From contig CAZUYD010000042.1 in NCBI GenBank assembly GCA_964624825.1, forward strand, positions 1 through 11,489: a stretch of DNA of 11,489 nt. The letters run 5' to 3'. Position 1 is the first letter of the stretch. Each line of letters opens with the position of its first letter. The translations under genes and the position numbers were made by a program. Source of the DNA: Enorma sp964624825. GTDB taxonomy: Bacteria; Actinomycetota; Coriobacteriia; Coriobacteriales; Coriobacteriaceae. The notes below the pieces were generated by a model that saw only the letters and a program-made list of their open reading frames with translations, did no database searches and was not told the origin of the DNA. Below are positions 1-5,172 of the stretch, one piece after another.

Positions 1-114
1 ATTAGTAGGGTACCGGTCGTTTGTTGCTGGCTTTCGTCCCACATGTTTCGAGCGCATAAAACGGGAGCGTCATGCTCGTTGTGCCCGGTGTGCGAGTGTT
101 ACTTTTCGCCGTGC

Positions 115-352
115 TGGCCAAAAAGATACGATAGGTTGCAGCCAGCGCAGCTTTTGAGCGCCTCCGAGGCGGAATCCGCCGCTCCGACGCCTGCTCTTGA
201 GAGGCCTCGAGGCGGTTTTTAGCCGGGCGAGGGCGCTAGGAGACTGCTAACACGCTAAAAATCGCTTCAAAACTAGAGTGCATGCGCCCGGGAGTCCATC
301 CATGACAGGCAATACGCACGAAATCGTGCAACCTATCGTATGTTTTTGGCCA
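115..352. repeat. 26-bp inverted repeat with 186-bp spacer
   Basis: Positions 115-140 and 327-352 are reverse complements over 26 bases with one mismatch (G125 against G342). The arm begins TGGCCAAAAA and ends CGATAGGTTGCA. Similarity stops sharply at both ends of each arm. The element could be the terminal inverted repeats of a small non-autonomous element, two oppositely placed copies of a dispersed intergenic repeat, or a long RNA stem. No flanking target-site duplication was found by eye. Confidence 0.75.
176..220 (+). terminator. Candidate intrinsic terminator, plus strand
   Basis: CCGCC at 176-180 can pair with GGCGG at 211-215, which is followed directly by TTTTT (216-220). An inner hairpin, GCCT...AGGC with CTC/GAG, lies in the loop. 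The structure sits between the arms of the 26-bp inverted repeat, with no coding gene upstream in the window, so it may end an unseen short RNA. The outer stem is short, so confidence is moderate. Confidence 0.4.
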
Positions 353-390
353 CTGAACCGATTTTGCGTACGGTAGGCGCGGTAGCCATC

Positions 391-458
391 CACCGCAACC
401 GCTTCCCCGTATCGGTATCCGCAGCCGAACCGATGAGTAGGGCTCACCGCAACCGCTT
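391..458. repeat. 14-bp direct repeat CACCGCAACCGCTT
   Basis: CACCGCAACCGCTT occurs at 391-404 and 445-458, exactly 54 bp apart. Both copies are perfect. The 54-bp period is a multiple of three, which creates a repeated amino-acid pattern in a spurious minus-strand frame. The function is unknown. Confidence 0.7.
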
Positions 459-483
459 GCCGTAGCTTACCGAGGCACAAAGA

Positions 484-549
484 AGCCCCCGGCTTCGAGA
501 AACAAGCTCCGCGTCGCGGCAGAGCACGCTCCTCGAGAAACCGGGGGCT
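484..549 (-). terminator. Probable groEL transcription terminator
   Basis: AGCCCCCGG at 484-492 pairs perfectly with CCGGGGGCT at 541-549. Read on the minus strand, the hairpin ends in CTTCTTT, a usable U-rich tail, about 30 nt downstream of the groEL stop codon. The long loop contains a near-repeat (TTCGAGAAAC / CTCGAGAAAC) that can add inner pairing. Position, strand and tail make it the likely end of the groES-groEL transcript. Confidence 0.65.
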
Positions 550-580
550 ACGCAGCGAAGTCCTCAGGCTTCGTCAAATC

Positions 581-2218
581 TTAGTACATGCCGCCGCCCT
601 GCGCGTTAGCGGTTGCAGAGGCGATTGCGTCCTCAAGCGAAGTGTTCTTCGGCACGTCGGTAACCGTCGCCTCGGTGATGAGAATGAGCGAGGCCACGGA
701 GGCGGCGTTCTGGAGCGTGGTGCGGGTGACCTTGACCGGGTCGAGCACGCCCATCTTGATCATGTTGCCCCACTCGCCGTTCGCAGAGTTCAGGCCTTCG
801 CCCGCAGGCAGCGAGGCGATCTTGTCAACCACGACGGCTCCCTCGAAGCCAGCATTCTGAGCGATGGTCGCGACCGGAGCGGTGAGCGCCTTCTTCACGA
901 TGTCGACGCCGATCTTCTCCTCGGGGTCATCGAACTCGATGCTGTCGAGCGCAGGAGCCGCGTCCATGAAGGCCACGCCGCCACCAGCGACGATGCCCTC
1001 CTCCACGGCAGCGCGAGTCGCCTGCAGGGCATCCTCAACGCGATGCTTGACCTCCTTGAGCTCGGTCTCGGTTGCAGCGCCAACCTTGATGACAGCAACG
1101 CCGCCGGAGAGCTTGGCCAGACGCTCCTGAAGCTTCTCGCGGTCGAAATCGGAGTCGGTATGGTCGAGCTCGCCCTTGATCTGCGCCACGCGGTTGTCGA
1201 TGGCATCCTTAGAGCCGGCGCCGCCCACGACGGTGGTGTTCTCCTTGGTGACCGTCACGGTCTTGGCAGAGCCAAGCATCTCGGGCTTGATGTCGGCAAC
1301 CTTGATGCCGAGCTCATCAAGAGCCGCCTGGCCACCGGTCAGCACCGCAATGTCCTCGAGCATGCGCTTGCGGCGATCGCCATAACCGGGCGCCTTCACC
1401 GCGCAGACGTTGAGCGCGCCGCGAATCTTGTTGAGCACGAGGGTCGGCAGAGCCTCGCCATCGATATCCTCGGCAATGATGAGCAGCGGACGGCCAGAGC
1501 GCTGAACAGATTCGAGCACCGGTAGGATGTCCTGAACATTCGAGATCTTCTGGTCGGTGATGAGGATGTAGGGATCCTTGAGCACGGCCTCCATGCGGTC
1601 GTTGTCGGTCACAAAGTACGCAGAGACATAGCCCTTGTCGAACTGCATGCCCTCGACGGTGTCGATCTCGATATCGAAGGTCTGGCCATCCTCGACAGTG
1701 ATGACACCGTCTTTGCCCACGACCTCCATGGCGTCGGCGATCTTGTCGCCCACCTTGGAATCGCCAGCAGAGATGGTGCCCACGGAAGCGATCTGCTCCT
1801 TGGTCTCCACCGGCACGGCCTGCTTCTTCATCTCGTCCACCGCAGCGTTCACGGCCTTCTCGATGCCGCGACGAATAGCGAGCGGGTTGGCGCCTGCGGC
1901 GACGTTGCGCAGGCCGTCGTTCACGATGGCCTGGGCGAGCAGGGTTGCGGTGGTGGTACCGTCACCCACGGTGTCGTTGGTCTTGGTGGCAACCTCCTTC
2001 ACCAGCTGGGCACCCATGTTCTCGATGGGATCCTCGAGCTCGACTTCCTTCGCAACGGAGACGCCGTCGTTCGTGATGGTCGGCGCGCCATACGAACGCT
2101 GCAACGCAACATAGCGACCCTTGGGCCCCATGGTGACGGTCACGGCGTCAGCAAGCTTGTTCACGCCCTGAGCGAGCTTCGTGCGCGCTGCGGTGTCAAA
2201 GGTAATATCCTTAGCCAT
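581..2218 (-). CDS. groL: Chaperonin GroEL (Cpn60)
   Basis: This is the 60-kDa chaperonin subunit, which forms the cytosolic double-ring folding chamber and works with GroES using ATP. The 545-residue product has the full family length. It starts MAKDITFDTAARTKLAQGVN and carries the nucleotide-site aspartates D51 (NDGVSVA), D86 (GDGTTTATLL) and D396 (VEDALQATRAAVEEG), matching the ATPase residues of well-studied GroELs. The cpn60 signature AAVEEGIVAGGG is at 403-414. The apical substrate-binding domain lies roughly at residues 190-375. The start ATG at 2216-2218 has an SD sequence (GGAGGG on the minus strand, 2227-2232) eight bases upstream. It lies 58 bp downstream of groES on the same strand. 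The C-terminus is NAQGGGMY, without the Gly-Gly-Met repeat tail of many homologues. Confidence 0.98.
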   Translation of the reverse strand: MAKDITFDTAARTKLAQGVNKLADAVTVTMGPKGRYVALQRSYGAPTITNDGVSVAKEVELEDPIENMGAQLVKEVATKTNDTVGDGTTTATLLAQAIVNDGLRNVAAGANPLAIRRGIEKAVNAAVDEMKKQAVPVETKEQIASVGTISAGDSKVGDKIADAMEVVGKDGVITVEDGQTFDIEIDTVEGMQFDKGYVSAYFVTDNDRMEAVLKDPYILITDQKISNVQDILPVLESVQRSGRPLLIIAEDIDGEALPTLVLNKIRGALNVCAVKAPGYGDRRKRMLEDIAVLTGGQAALDELGIKVADIKPEMLGSAKTVTVTKENTTVVGGAGSKDAIDNRVAQIKGELDHTDSDFDREKLQERLAKLSGGVAVIKVGAATETELKEVKHRVEDALQATRAAVEEGIVAGGGVAFMDAAPALDSIEFDDPEEKIGVDIVKKALTAPVATIAQNAGFEGAVVVDKIASLPAGEGLNSANGEWGNMIKMGVLDPVKVTRTTLQNAASVASLILITEATVTDVPKNTSLEDAIASATANAQGGGMY

Positions 2219-2276
2219 TGTTTACACCCTCCATTACCGTGTATATCTGCAATTAAGAAACCGATGGGCAGCGAAG

Positions 2277-2564
2277 CTACTCGACGATCGCATAGATGTC
2301 GTCGGCGCGCATGAGAAGATAGTCCTCGCCGTCGATCTTGACCTCGTTGCCACCGAACTTGCCGTAAATAACGGTATCGCCGGGCTTCACATCGATGGGC
2401 ATGCGCTCGCCCTTATCGTTCAGCTTCCCCTCGCCCACAGCGATGATTTCGCCGCGCTGCGGCTTCTCCTGCGCGTTGCTCGCGATGTAAATGCCAGACG
2501 CGGTCTTCTCCTCAGCGGGCGCAGGCTTGACCAGTACGCGATCACCAAGCGGCTTAAGACTCAT
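2277..2564 (-). CDS. groS: Co-chaperonin GroES (Cpn10)
   Basis: This is the 10-kDa co-chaperonin, a heptameric lid on the GroEL chamber. The 95-residue product begins MSLKPLGDRVLVKPAPAEEK and has the expected sections: the N-terminal PLGDRVLVK strand, the mobile-loop region with SGIYI (23-27) for GroEL contact, the roof-loop region, and the C-terminal EDYLLMRADDIYAIVE. The frame stays open upstream to 2678, but the extra residues match nothing in the family, and a strong SD (AAGGAGG, 2573-2579) sits eight bases before the ATG at 2562-2564. That start gives normal family length. It is the first gene of the groES-groEL pair. Confidence 0.97.
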   Translation of the reverse strand: MSLKPLGDRVLVKPAPAEEKTASGIYIASNAQEKPQRGEIIAVGEGKLNDKGERMPIDVKPGDTVIYGKFGGNEVKIDGEDYLLMRADDIYAIVE

Positions 2565-2572
2565 AGAAGATT

Positions 2573-2579
2573 CCTCCTT
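2573..2579 (-). promoter_or_regulatory. Shine-Dalgarno site fixing the groES start
   Basis: AAGGAGG on the minus strand lies eight bases before the groES ATG. It rules out the longer upstream frame reaching 2678. Just upstream in the leader, CGGGG (2590-2594) can pair with CCCCG (2605-2609) in a small hairpin. Confidence 0.9.
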
Positions 2580-2707
2580 CATCGGTTGTCGGGGTTTCCC
2601 TGTGCCCCGCAGCACCTCTTCCGTTACGTACGCCATGAATAGTACCCAGCCGCGCGAACTTATACAACACGATGGCAAAAAATCTTATGAATCGACGCTT
2701 AGATTTT

Positions 2708-2719
2708 GTGAGCGTTCAC
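2708..2719. promoter_or_regulatory. Small dyad upstream of groES
   Basis: GTGAGCGTTCAC has perfect 4-bp arms around a 4-bp centre, about 145 bp upstream of the groES start. It is the only candidate operator by eye in the groES upstream region, and it is short enough to occur by chance. Confidence 0.2.
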
Positions 2720-2831
2720 GAGCAGGTGGACGCGGTGGCAGACAAGAGAGCGCGGCGGTTTGAAAGGACGCATGATCGCGGCAGCGGAAGAACTTTGCGG
2801 CGCGCAAAAATCCGGAAGCGTACCGCCTGAC

Positions 2832-2905
2832 GATGCACGGCACCTGCGAAGACGCATGAAGCCCGCGCAGGCGCGCGGCGCCCGCAGGGATGCATGGCAC
2901 CTGCG
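2832..2905. repeat. 17-bp direct repeat with embedded hairpin
   Basis: GATGCACGGCACCTGCG (2832-2848) recurs at 2889-2905 with one change (C to T), 57 bp apart. The second copy is also spanned by a hairpin, CCGCAGG (2882-2888) with CCTGCGG (2900-2906). The hairpin could end the amidohydrolase transcript about 40 nt past its stop codon, but no U tract follows, so this is not a standard intrinsic terminator. Confidence 0.6.
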
Positions 2906-2946
2906 GTCGAACATGCAATTCCCTGCTGGACTCAATCGAGCGCGCA

Positions 2947-4605
2947 TCAGCGCTCGAACACGCAACGCCCGCCCACATATGTCGCGAGAATGCGAGTTTG
3001 TTGGATTTCGTCGGGCGCGCACTCAAGCAAGTCGTGGTCGAGCACTACGAAATCGGCCAGCTTGCCCGCCTCAAGGCTGCCAAGCTCGCGCGCTCTCCCT
3101 ACAGCGTGCGCACCGCCCAGCGTATAGGCTCGCAACGCATCCGCCATGCCGATTCGCTCGCTGGGAAGCCAGCCTCCCGGCGGCTCGTGGTTCGTCGGGT
3201 CTTGGCGCGTCACGGCCGTATAGAGTACGTTCATCGATGTCACCGGGGTTATAGGAGAATCGGTGCCAAACGCCTGGCGCACACCAAGGCGCTTATACGT
3301 CGCAAACGGCCACATGGTCTTTATGCGCTCCGGCCCCAGATCGCGCTCAGGGCCGCCTGGGTCCAGGGTGATATGGCACGGTTGAGAAGAGGCGACGATG
3401 CCCAGGTCGTGCAGGCGCCTCAGGTCTTCAGACAGCACGTTTTCGAGGTGCTCGAGCGTGTTGTGTCCCTGATCCGGCATGCCGAACCGCGCCTGCGCCT
3501 CCTCAAAGATGTCGAGTGCTGCGTGAATGGCACCATCGCCGATGGTGTGGATGCGCACCGCATGCCCGCGCTCCGCGGCAGCCAGCACGAGTGCGCGCAT
3601 GCGCTCGGCGCTCACCGTAAGATGTCCGCGGTCGCCTGGGTAACGCGGATTCGCATACGGCTCGCTCAGGTAGGCGGTGTGCTGACTCGAAACGCCATCG
3701 AAGAACTGCTTCAATCCCGGCGCGCAGATGAGCTCGCTGTTCGCGAAGCGCTTCTGCATGTGCTCCAGACGCGACATATCGTCCAGAAGCGTGGGAAACA
3801 GATGCGCCCTCAGCGTGAGCGCCTGGCGTGCTTCAAGCGCCTCGTAGATATCCTCTCGAATAAAATCGCAGCCGGGAAGGGGCATGAGCGACATGTCGCA
3901 GATGGCGGTGATGCCCTGCTCTGCCATGCGCGCCATCTGGTCGGTGTAGGCGCGCTCGATATCTGCCGGGGTGAGCCATTCGAGCAGCCGAGACTGAAGC
4001 TCCATCGCCGCCGCCTCGCGGATGATGCCCGTGAGCTCGCCCGCCTCGTCCTTATCATAGATGCCGCCCGCTGGCGGTATGGAATCGCGGTGTATGCCCA
4101 GCATCTCAAGCGCGCAGGTGTTCACCCAAAGCGTATGGCCGTCGCCCGAGCACATGGCACAGGGGCGGGTTGGGAACGCTGCGTCGAGCGAGCGCTTAGT
4201 GGGCGGAATGGGGGGGTTCCAACGGTAGTCGCGCCACCCTTGGGTGACCACCCAGGCATGAGCGGGCAGGGCGCGGGCGAATTCCGTGGTGCGGGCAACG
4301 AGGTCGGCTTCGCTGCTGCCCATGCACATGAGCACGTAAGGCGAGTTGTAGACCGCCGTGTGGAAGAAATGCAGGTGCGCATCGTGAAAGCCGGGGCACA
4401 CGAACGCGTCTGCAAAATCGTGCACGGGGGTACCGGCGGGCACGGCGGCGATTACATCATCGGGGGCGCCTACGAGCGCGATGCGCCCGCCTGACACGAA
4501 AAATGCGAGGTCACGCGCTCCATCTATACCATCTGCGGCGGTAAACACGCGGCGCGAGCGAACCACATATGCTGTGCGCGCGGCATCGGCAGGCATTGCA
4601 TTCAT
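2947..4605 (-). CDS. YtcJ-like metal-dependent amidohydrolase
   Basis: This is a 552-residue member of the amidohydrolase TIM-barrel superfamily, closest in pattern to the YtcJ group (amidohydrolase family 3), whose known activities are hydrolyses of amides or formamides. Visible metal-site motifs in order are HDAHLHF (74-80, the HxH pair H77/H79), K299 in APGLKQFFDG (candidate carbamylated lysine), H353 in IHTIGDGAIH, H386 in LEHLE, and D449 in AFGTDSP. The C-terminal LGSLEAGKLADFVVLD segment (508-523) is the usual small beta-sandwich return. No signal peptide is present, so it is probably cytosolic. The first ATG has GGAGG about ten bases upstream (4616-4620), inside a repeated leader motif. 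It is divergent from the M20 gene. The substrate cannot be told from sequence. Confidence 0.9.
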   Translation of the reverse strand: MNAMPADAARTAYVVRSRRVFTAADGIDGARDLAFFVSGGRIALVGAPDDVIAAVPAGTPVHDFADAFVCPGFHDAHLHFFHTAVYNSPYVLMCMGSSEADLVARTTEFARALPAHAWVVTQGWRDYRWNPPIPPTKRSLDAAFPTRPCAMCSGDGHTLWVNTCALEMLGIHRDSIPPAGGIYDKDEAGELTGIIREAAAMELQSRLLEWLTPADIERAYTDQMARMAEQGITAICDMSLMPLPGCDFIREDIYEALEARQALTLRAHLFPTLLDDMSRLEHMQKRFANSELICAPGLKQFFDGVSSQHTAYLSEPYANPRYPGDRGHLTVSAERMRALVLAAAERGHAVRIHTIGDGAIHAALDIFEEAQARFGMPDQGHNTLEHLENVLSEDLRRLHDLGIVASSQPCHITLDPGGPERDLGPERIKTMWPFATYKRLGVRQAFGTDSPITPVTSMNVLYTAVTRQDPTNHEPPGGWLPSERIGMADALRAYTLGGAHAVGRARELGSLEAGKLADFVVLDHDLLECAPDEIQQTRILATYVGGRCVFER

Positions 4606-4631
4606 GCGCGTCCATCCTCCCGCTTAGCAAT

Positions 4632-4655
4632 CTCGCGCCAGCTAGAACGCGCGAG
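4632..4655. promoter_or_regulatory. Dyad in the amidohydrolase leader
   Basis: CTCGCGC (4632-4638) and GCGCGAG (4649-4655) are perfect 7-bp inverted arms around a 10-bp spacer. The dyad lies 27-50 bp upstream of the amidohydrolase start, between two of the SD-like repeats. It could be an operator or a leader hairpin. Confidence 0.45.
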
Positions 4656-4656
4656 G

Positions 4657-4678
4657 CCGAGCACTTTCCGAGCACTTT
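4657..4678. repeat. 11-bp perfect tandem repeat
   Basis: CCGAGCACTTT is present twice head to tail (4657-4667 and 4668-4678). An 11-bp period places both copies on the same DNA face, as in tandem regulator sites. It lies 52-73 bp upstream of the amidohydrolase start. Replication slippage is the alternative explanation. Confidence 0.6.
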
Positions 4679-4772
4679 GGTACGACGCGTTCTTCCTCCC
4701 GTTTGGCACAACGCGCCCCTCCCGCTTAGCACCTCTGCGCCGGCGCCCGGTCGCAACAGCTGGCATACAATA

Positions 4773-4784
4773 TGGTCTTGACCA
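4773..4784. promoter_or_regulatory. Palindrome TGGTC-TT-GACCA
   Basis: TGGTC and GACCA are perfect 5-bp inverted arms around a TT centre. They sit between AT-rich stretches (TACAAT at 4766-4771 and, on the minus strand, TATACT at 4783-4788) that could be -10 elements. The midpoint position between two divergent genes suits an operator, but this is inference. Confidence 0.35.
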
Positions 4785-4893
4785 GTATAGGCGAGGAATC
4801 GTTCCGAAAGGGGCGGGAGATGGGGCTCGGCGGACCGACTCACTCGTTTCCAATCCCATTCGCGCGCCGGATCAGAGCGGAATTCGCGTTTGC

Positions 4894-4992
4894 CCGAGTA
4901 GATAAGGGGTTTGATCAAAAGGGGTTTGATCAAAAGGGGTCTGATCAACCGCAACCTGCGGTTTTGATGATTCGAATCCACAATCTACTCGG
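4894..4992. repeat. TGATCA repeat array within an inverted repeat
   Basis: GGGGTTTGATCAAAA is repeated perfectly at 4906-4920 and 4921-4935, and a partial third unit GGGGTCTGATCAA follows at 4936-4948. Each unit centres on a palindrome (TTTGATCAAA in the first two). The array is enclosed by a perfect 10-bp inverted repeat, CCGAGTAGAT (4894-4903) and ATCTACTCGG (4983-4992), which extends two more pairs past a one-base bulge. A palindrome GATTCGAATC lies at 4969-4978. It resembles a compound regulator-binding region or a folded leader RNA of the M20 gene. Confidence 0.8.
4947..4965 (+). terminator. Hairpin plus T run, possible attenuator
   Basis: AACCGCA (4947-4953) and TGCGGTT (4957-4963) form a 7-bp stem with a three-base loop, followed by TT to complete TTTT at 4962-4965. 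On the plus strand it looks like a short intrinsic terminator upstream of the M20 gene. The third TGATCA unit overlaps its left shoulder, so alternative pairing is possible. The T run is short. Confidence 0.4.
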
Positions 4993-5160
4993 TGCGCCGG
5001 CAGATCCGCTCCAACCCGACGCTCGAGCGCGAACCACGCGCAAACAAAACGACGCGAACGCTCCGCACGACGCAGGACCAACGGCAGAACGGCGCGGCGC
5101 GGCGCGCGGGGCGGCGAGCTTACCGATGGGCTCGTTGCGAGGCGGCACATCGCAGCGTTT

Positions 5161-5167
5161 AGGATGG
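5161..5167 (+). promoter_or_regulatory. Shine-Dalgarno site deciding the M20 start
   Basis: AGGATGG overlaps an in-frame ATG at 5164 that would have no SD of its own at proper distance. AGGA is eight bases before the second ATG at 5173, which is therefore preferred. Confidence 0.65.
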
Positions 5168-5172
5168 TAGAC

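Larger units (their letters stand above)
1..480. other. Gene-poor region left of the groEL terminator
   Basis: No open frame here has a convincing Shine-Dalgarno sequence, length or recognisable protein motif. A 77-codon frame at 247-480 on the minus strand has low-complexity composition produced by local repeats and is judged non-coding. The stretch holds a near-perfect 26-bp inverted repeat (115-140 with 327-352), a terminator-like hairpin between its arms (176-220) and a 14-bp direct repeat (391-404 and 445-458). It may be the remains of a mobile or dispersed repeat, or it may carry a small RNA. The sequence alone does not decide. Confidence 0.6.
2565..2946. other. groES leader and intergenic region
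   Basis: This 382-bp gap holds the groES leader on its left and the downstream side of the amidohydrolase gene on its right. No CIRCE-type operator (TTAGCACTC-N9-GAGTGCTAA) or HspR-type repeat is seen upstream of groES. The only neat dyad is GTGAgcgtTCAC at 2708-2719. TATAAG at about 2660 on the minus strand could be a -10 element, but no good -35 element stands at 16-18 bp from it. On the right lie a 17-bp direct repeat and a hairpin without a U tract. Short open frames here look spurious. Confidence 0.6.
4616..4731 (-). repeat. Three copies of an SD-containing motif
   Basis: On the minus strand TGCTAAGCGGGAGG occurs perfectly at 4616-4629 and 4718-4731, and as TGCCAAACGGGAGG at 4695-4708. 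The copy nearest the gene supplies the Shine-Dalgarno sequence of the amidohydrolase. The two upstream copies would be in the leader or promoter. They may be leader duplications, regulator sites or decoy ribosome sites. Confidence 0.7.
4606..5172. other. Divergent intergenic region
   Basis: This region of about 570 bp separates the minus-strand YtcJ-like gene from the plus-strand M20 gene and should hold both promoters. Besides the repeats listed separately, the right half (about 5000-5172) is very GC-rich, with a run of GGCGC repeats at 5091-5107, and shows no clear structure. Open frames across it (4511-4981 minus, 4772-5170 plus) have repeat-derived composition and overlap the real genes, so they are not called. 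No convincing -35/-10 pair was identified in either direction. Confidence 0.6.

Noticed and set aside
232..285. tRNA-Ser-like anticodon loop (CTGCTAA)
   Set aside because: No matching acceptor stem or TTCRA-type T-loop is found at the right distance.
247..480. 77-codon minus-strand frame left of groEL
   Set aside because: No Shine-Dalgarno support, composition produced by local repeats, and one arm of the 26-bp inverted repeat lies inside it. No recognisable motif.
1043..2114. Long plus-strand frames opposite groEL (1043-1525, 1635-2114)
   Set aside because: They are antisense to a fully conserved groEL and owe their length to its codon bias. No motif or RBS was seen.
2890..4494. 534-codon plus-strand frame opposite the YtcJ-like gene
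   Set aside because: The minus frame has all amidohydrolase metal-site motifs in order and an SD. The plus frame is Arg-, His- and Ala-rich shadow sequence without a domain.
4906..4948. CRISPR array
   Set aside because: The units are contiguous 15-bp tandem copies with no spacers, and no cas gene is present.
4892..4995. tRNA gene or tRNA remnant, because of GATTCGAATCC and complementary ends
   Set aside because: The 5' and 3' ends do pair, but no D-arm, anticodon arm or correctly spaced T-stem can be drawn, and the middle is a 15-bp tandem repeat.
4511..5170. Frames across the divergent gap (4511-4981 minus, 4772-5170 plus)
   Set aside because: They overlap the real genes, are composed of intergenic repeat sequence (LLIKP and GFDQK repeats come from the TGATCA array), and show no conserved motif.
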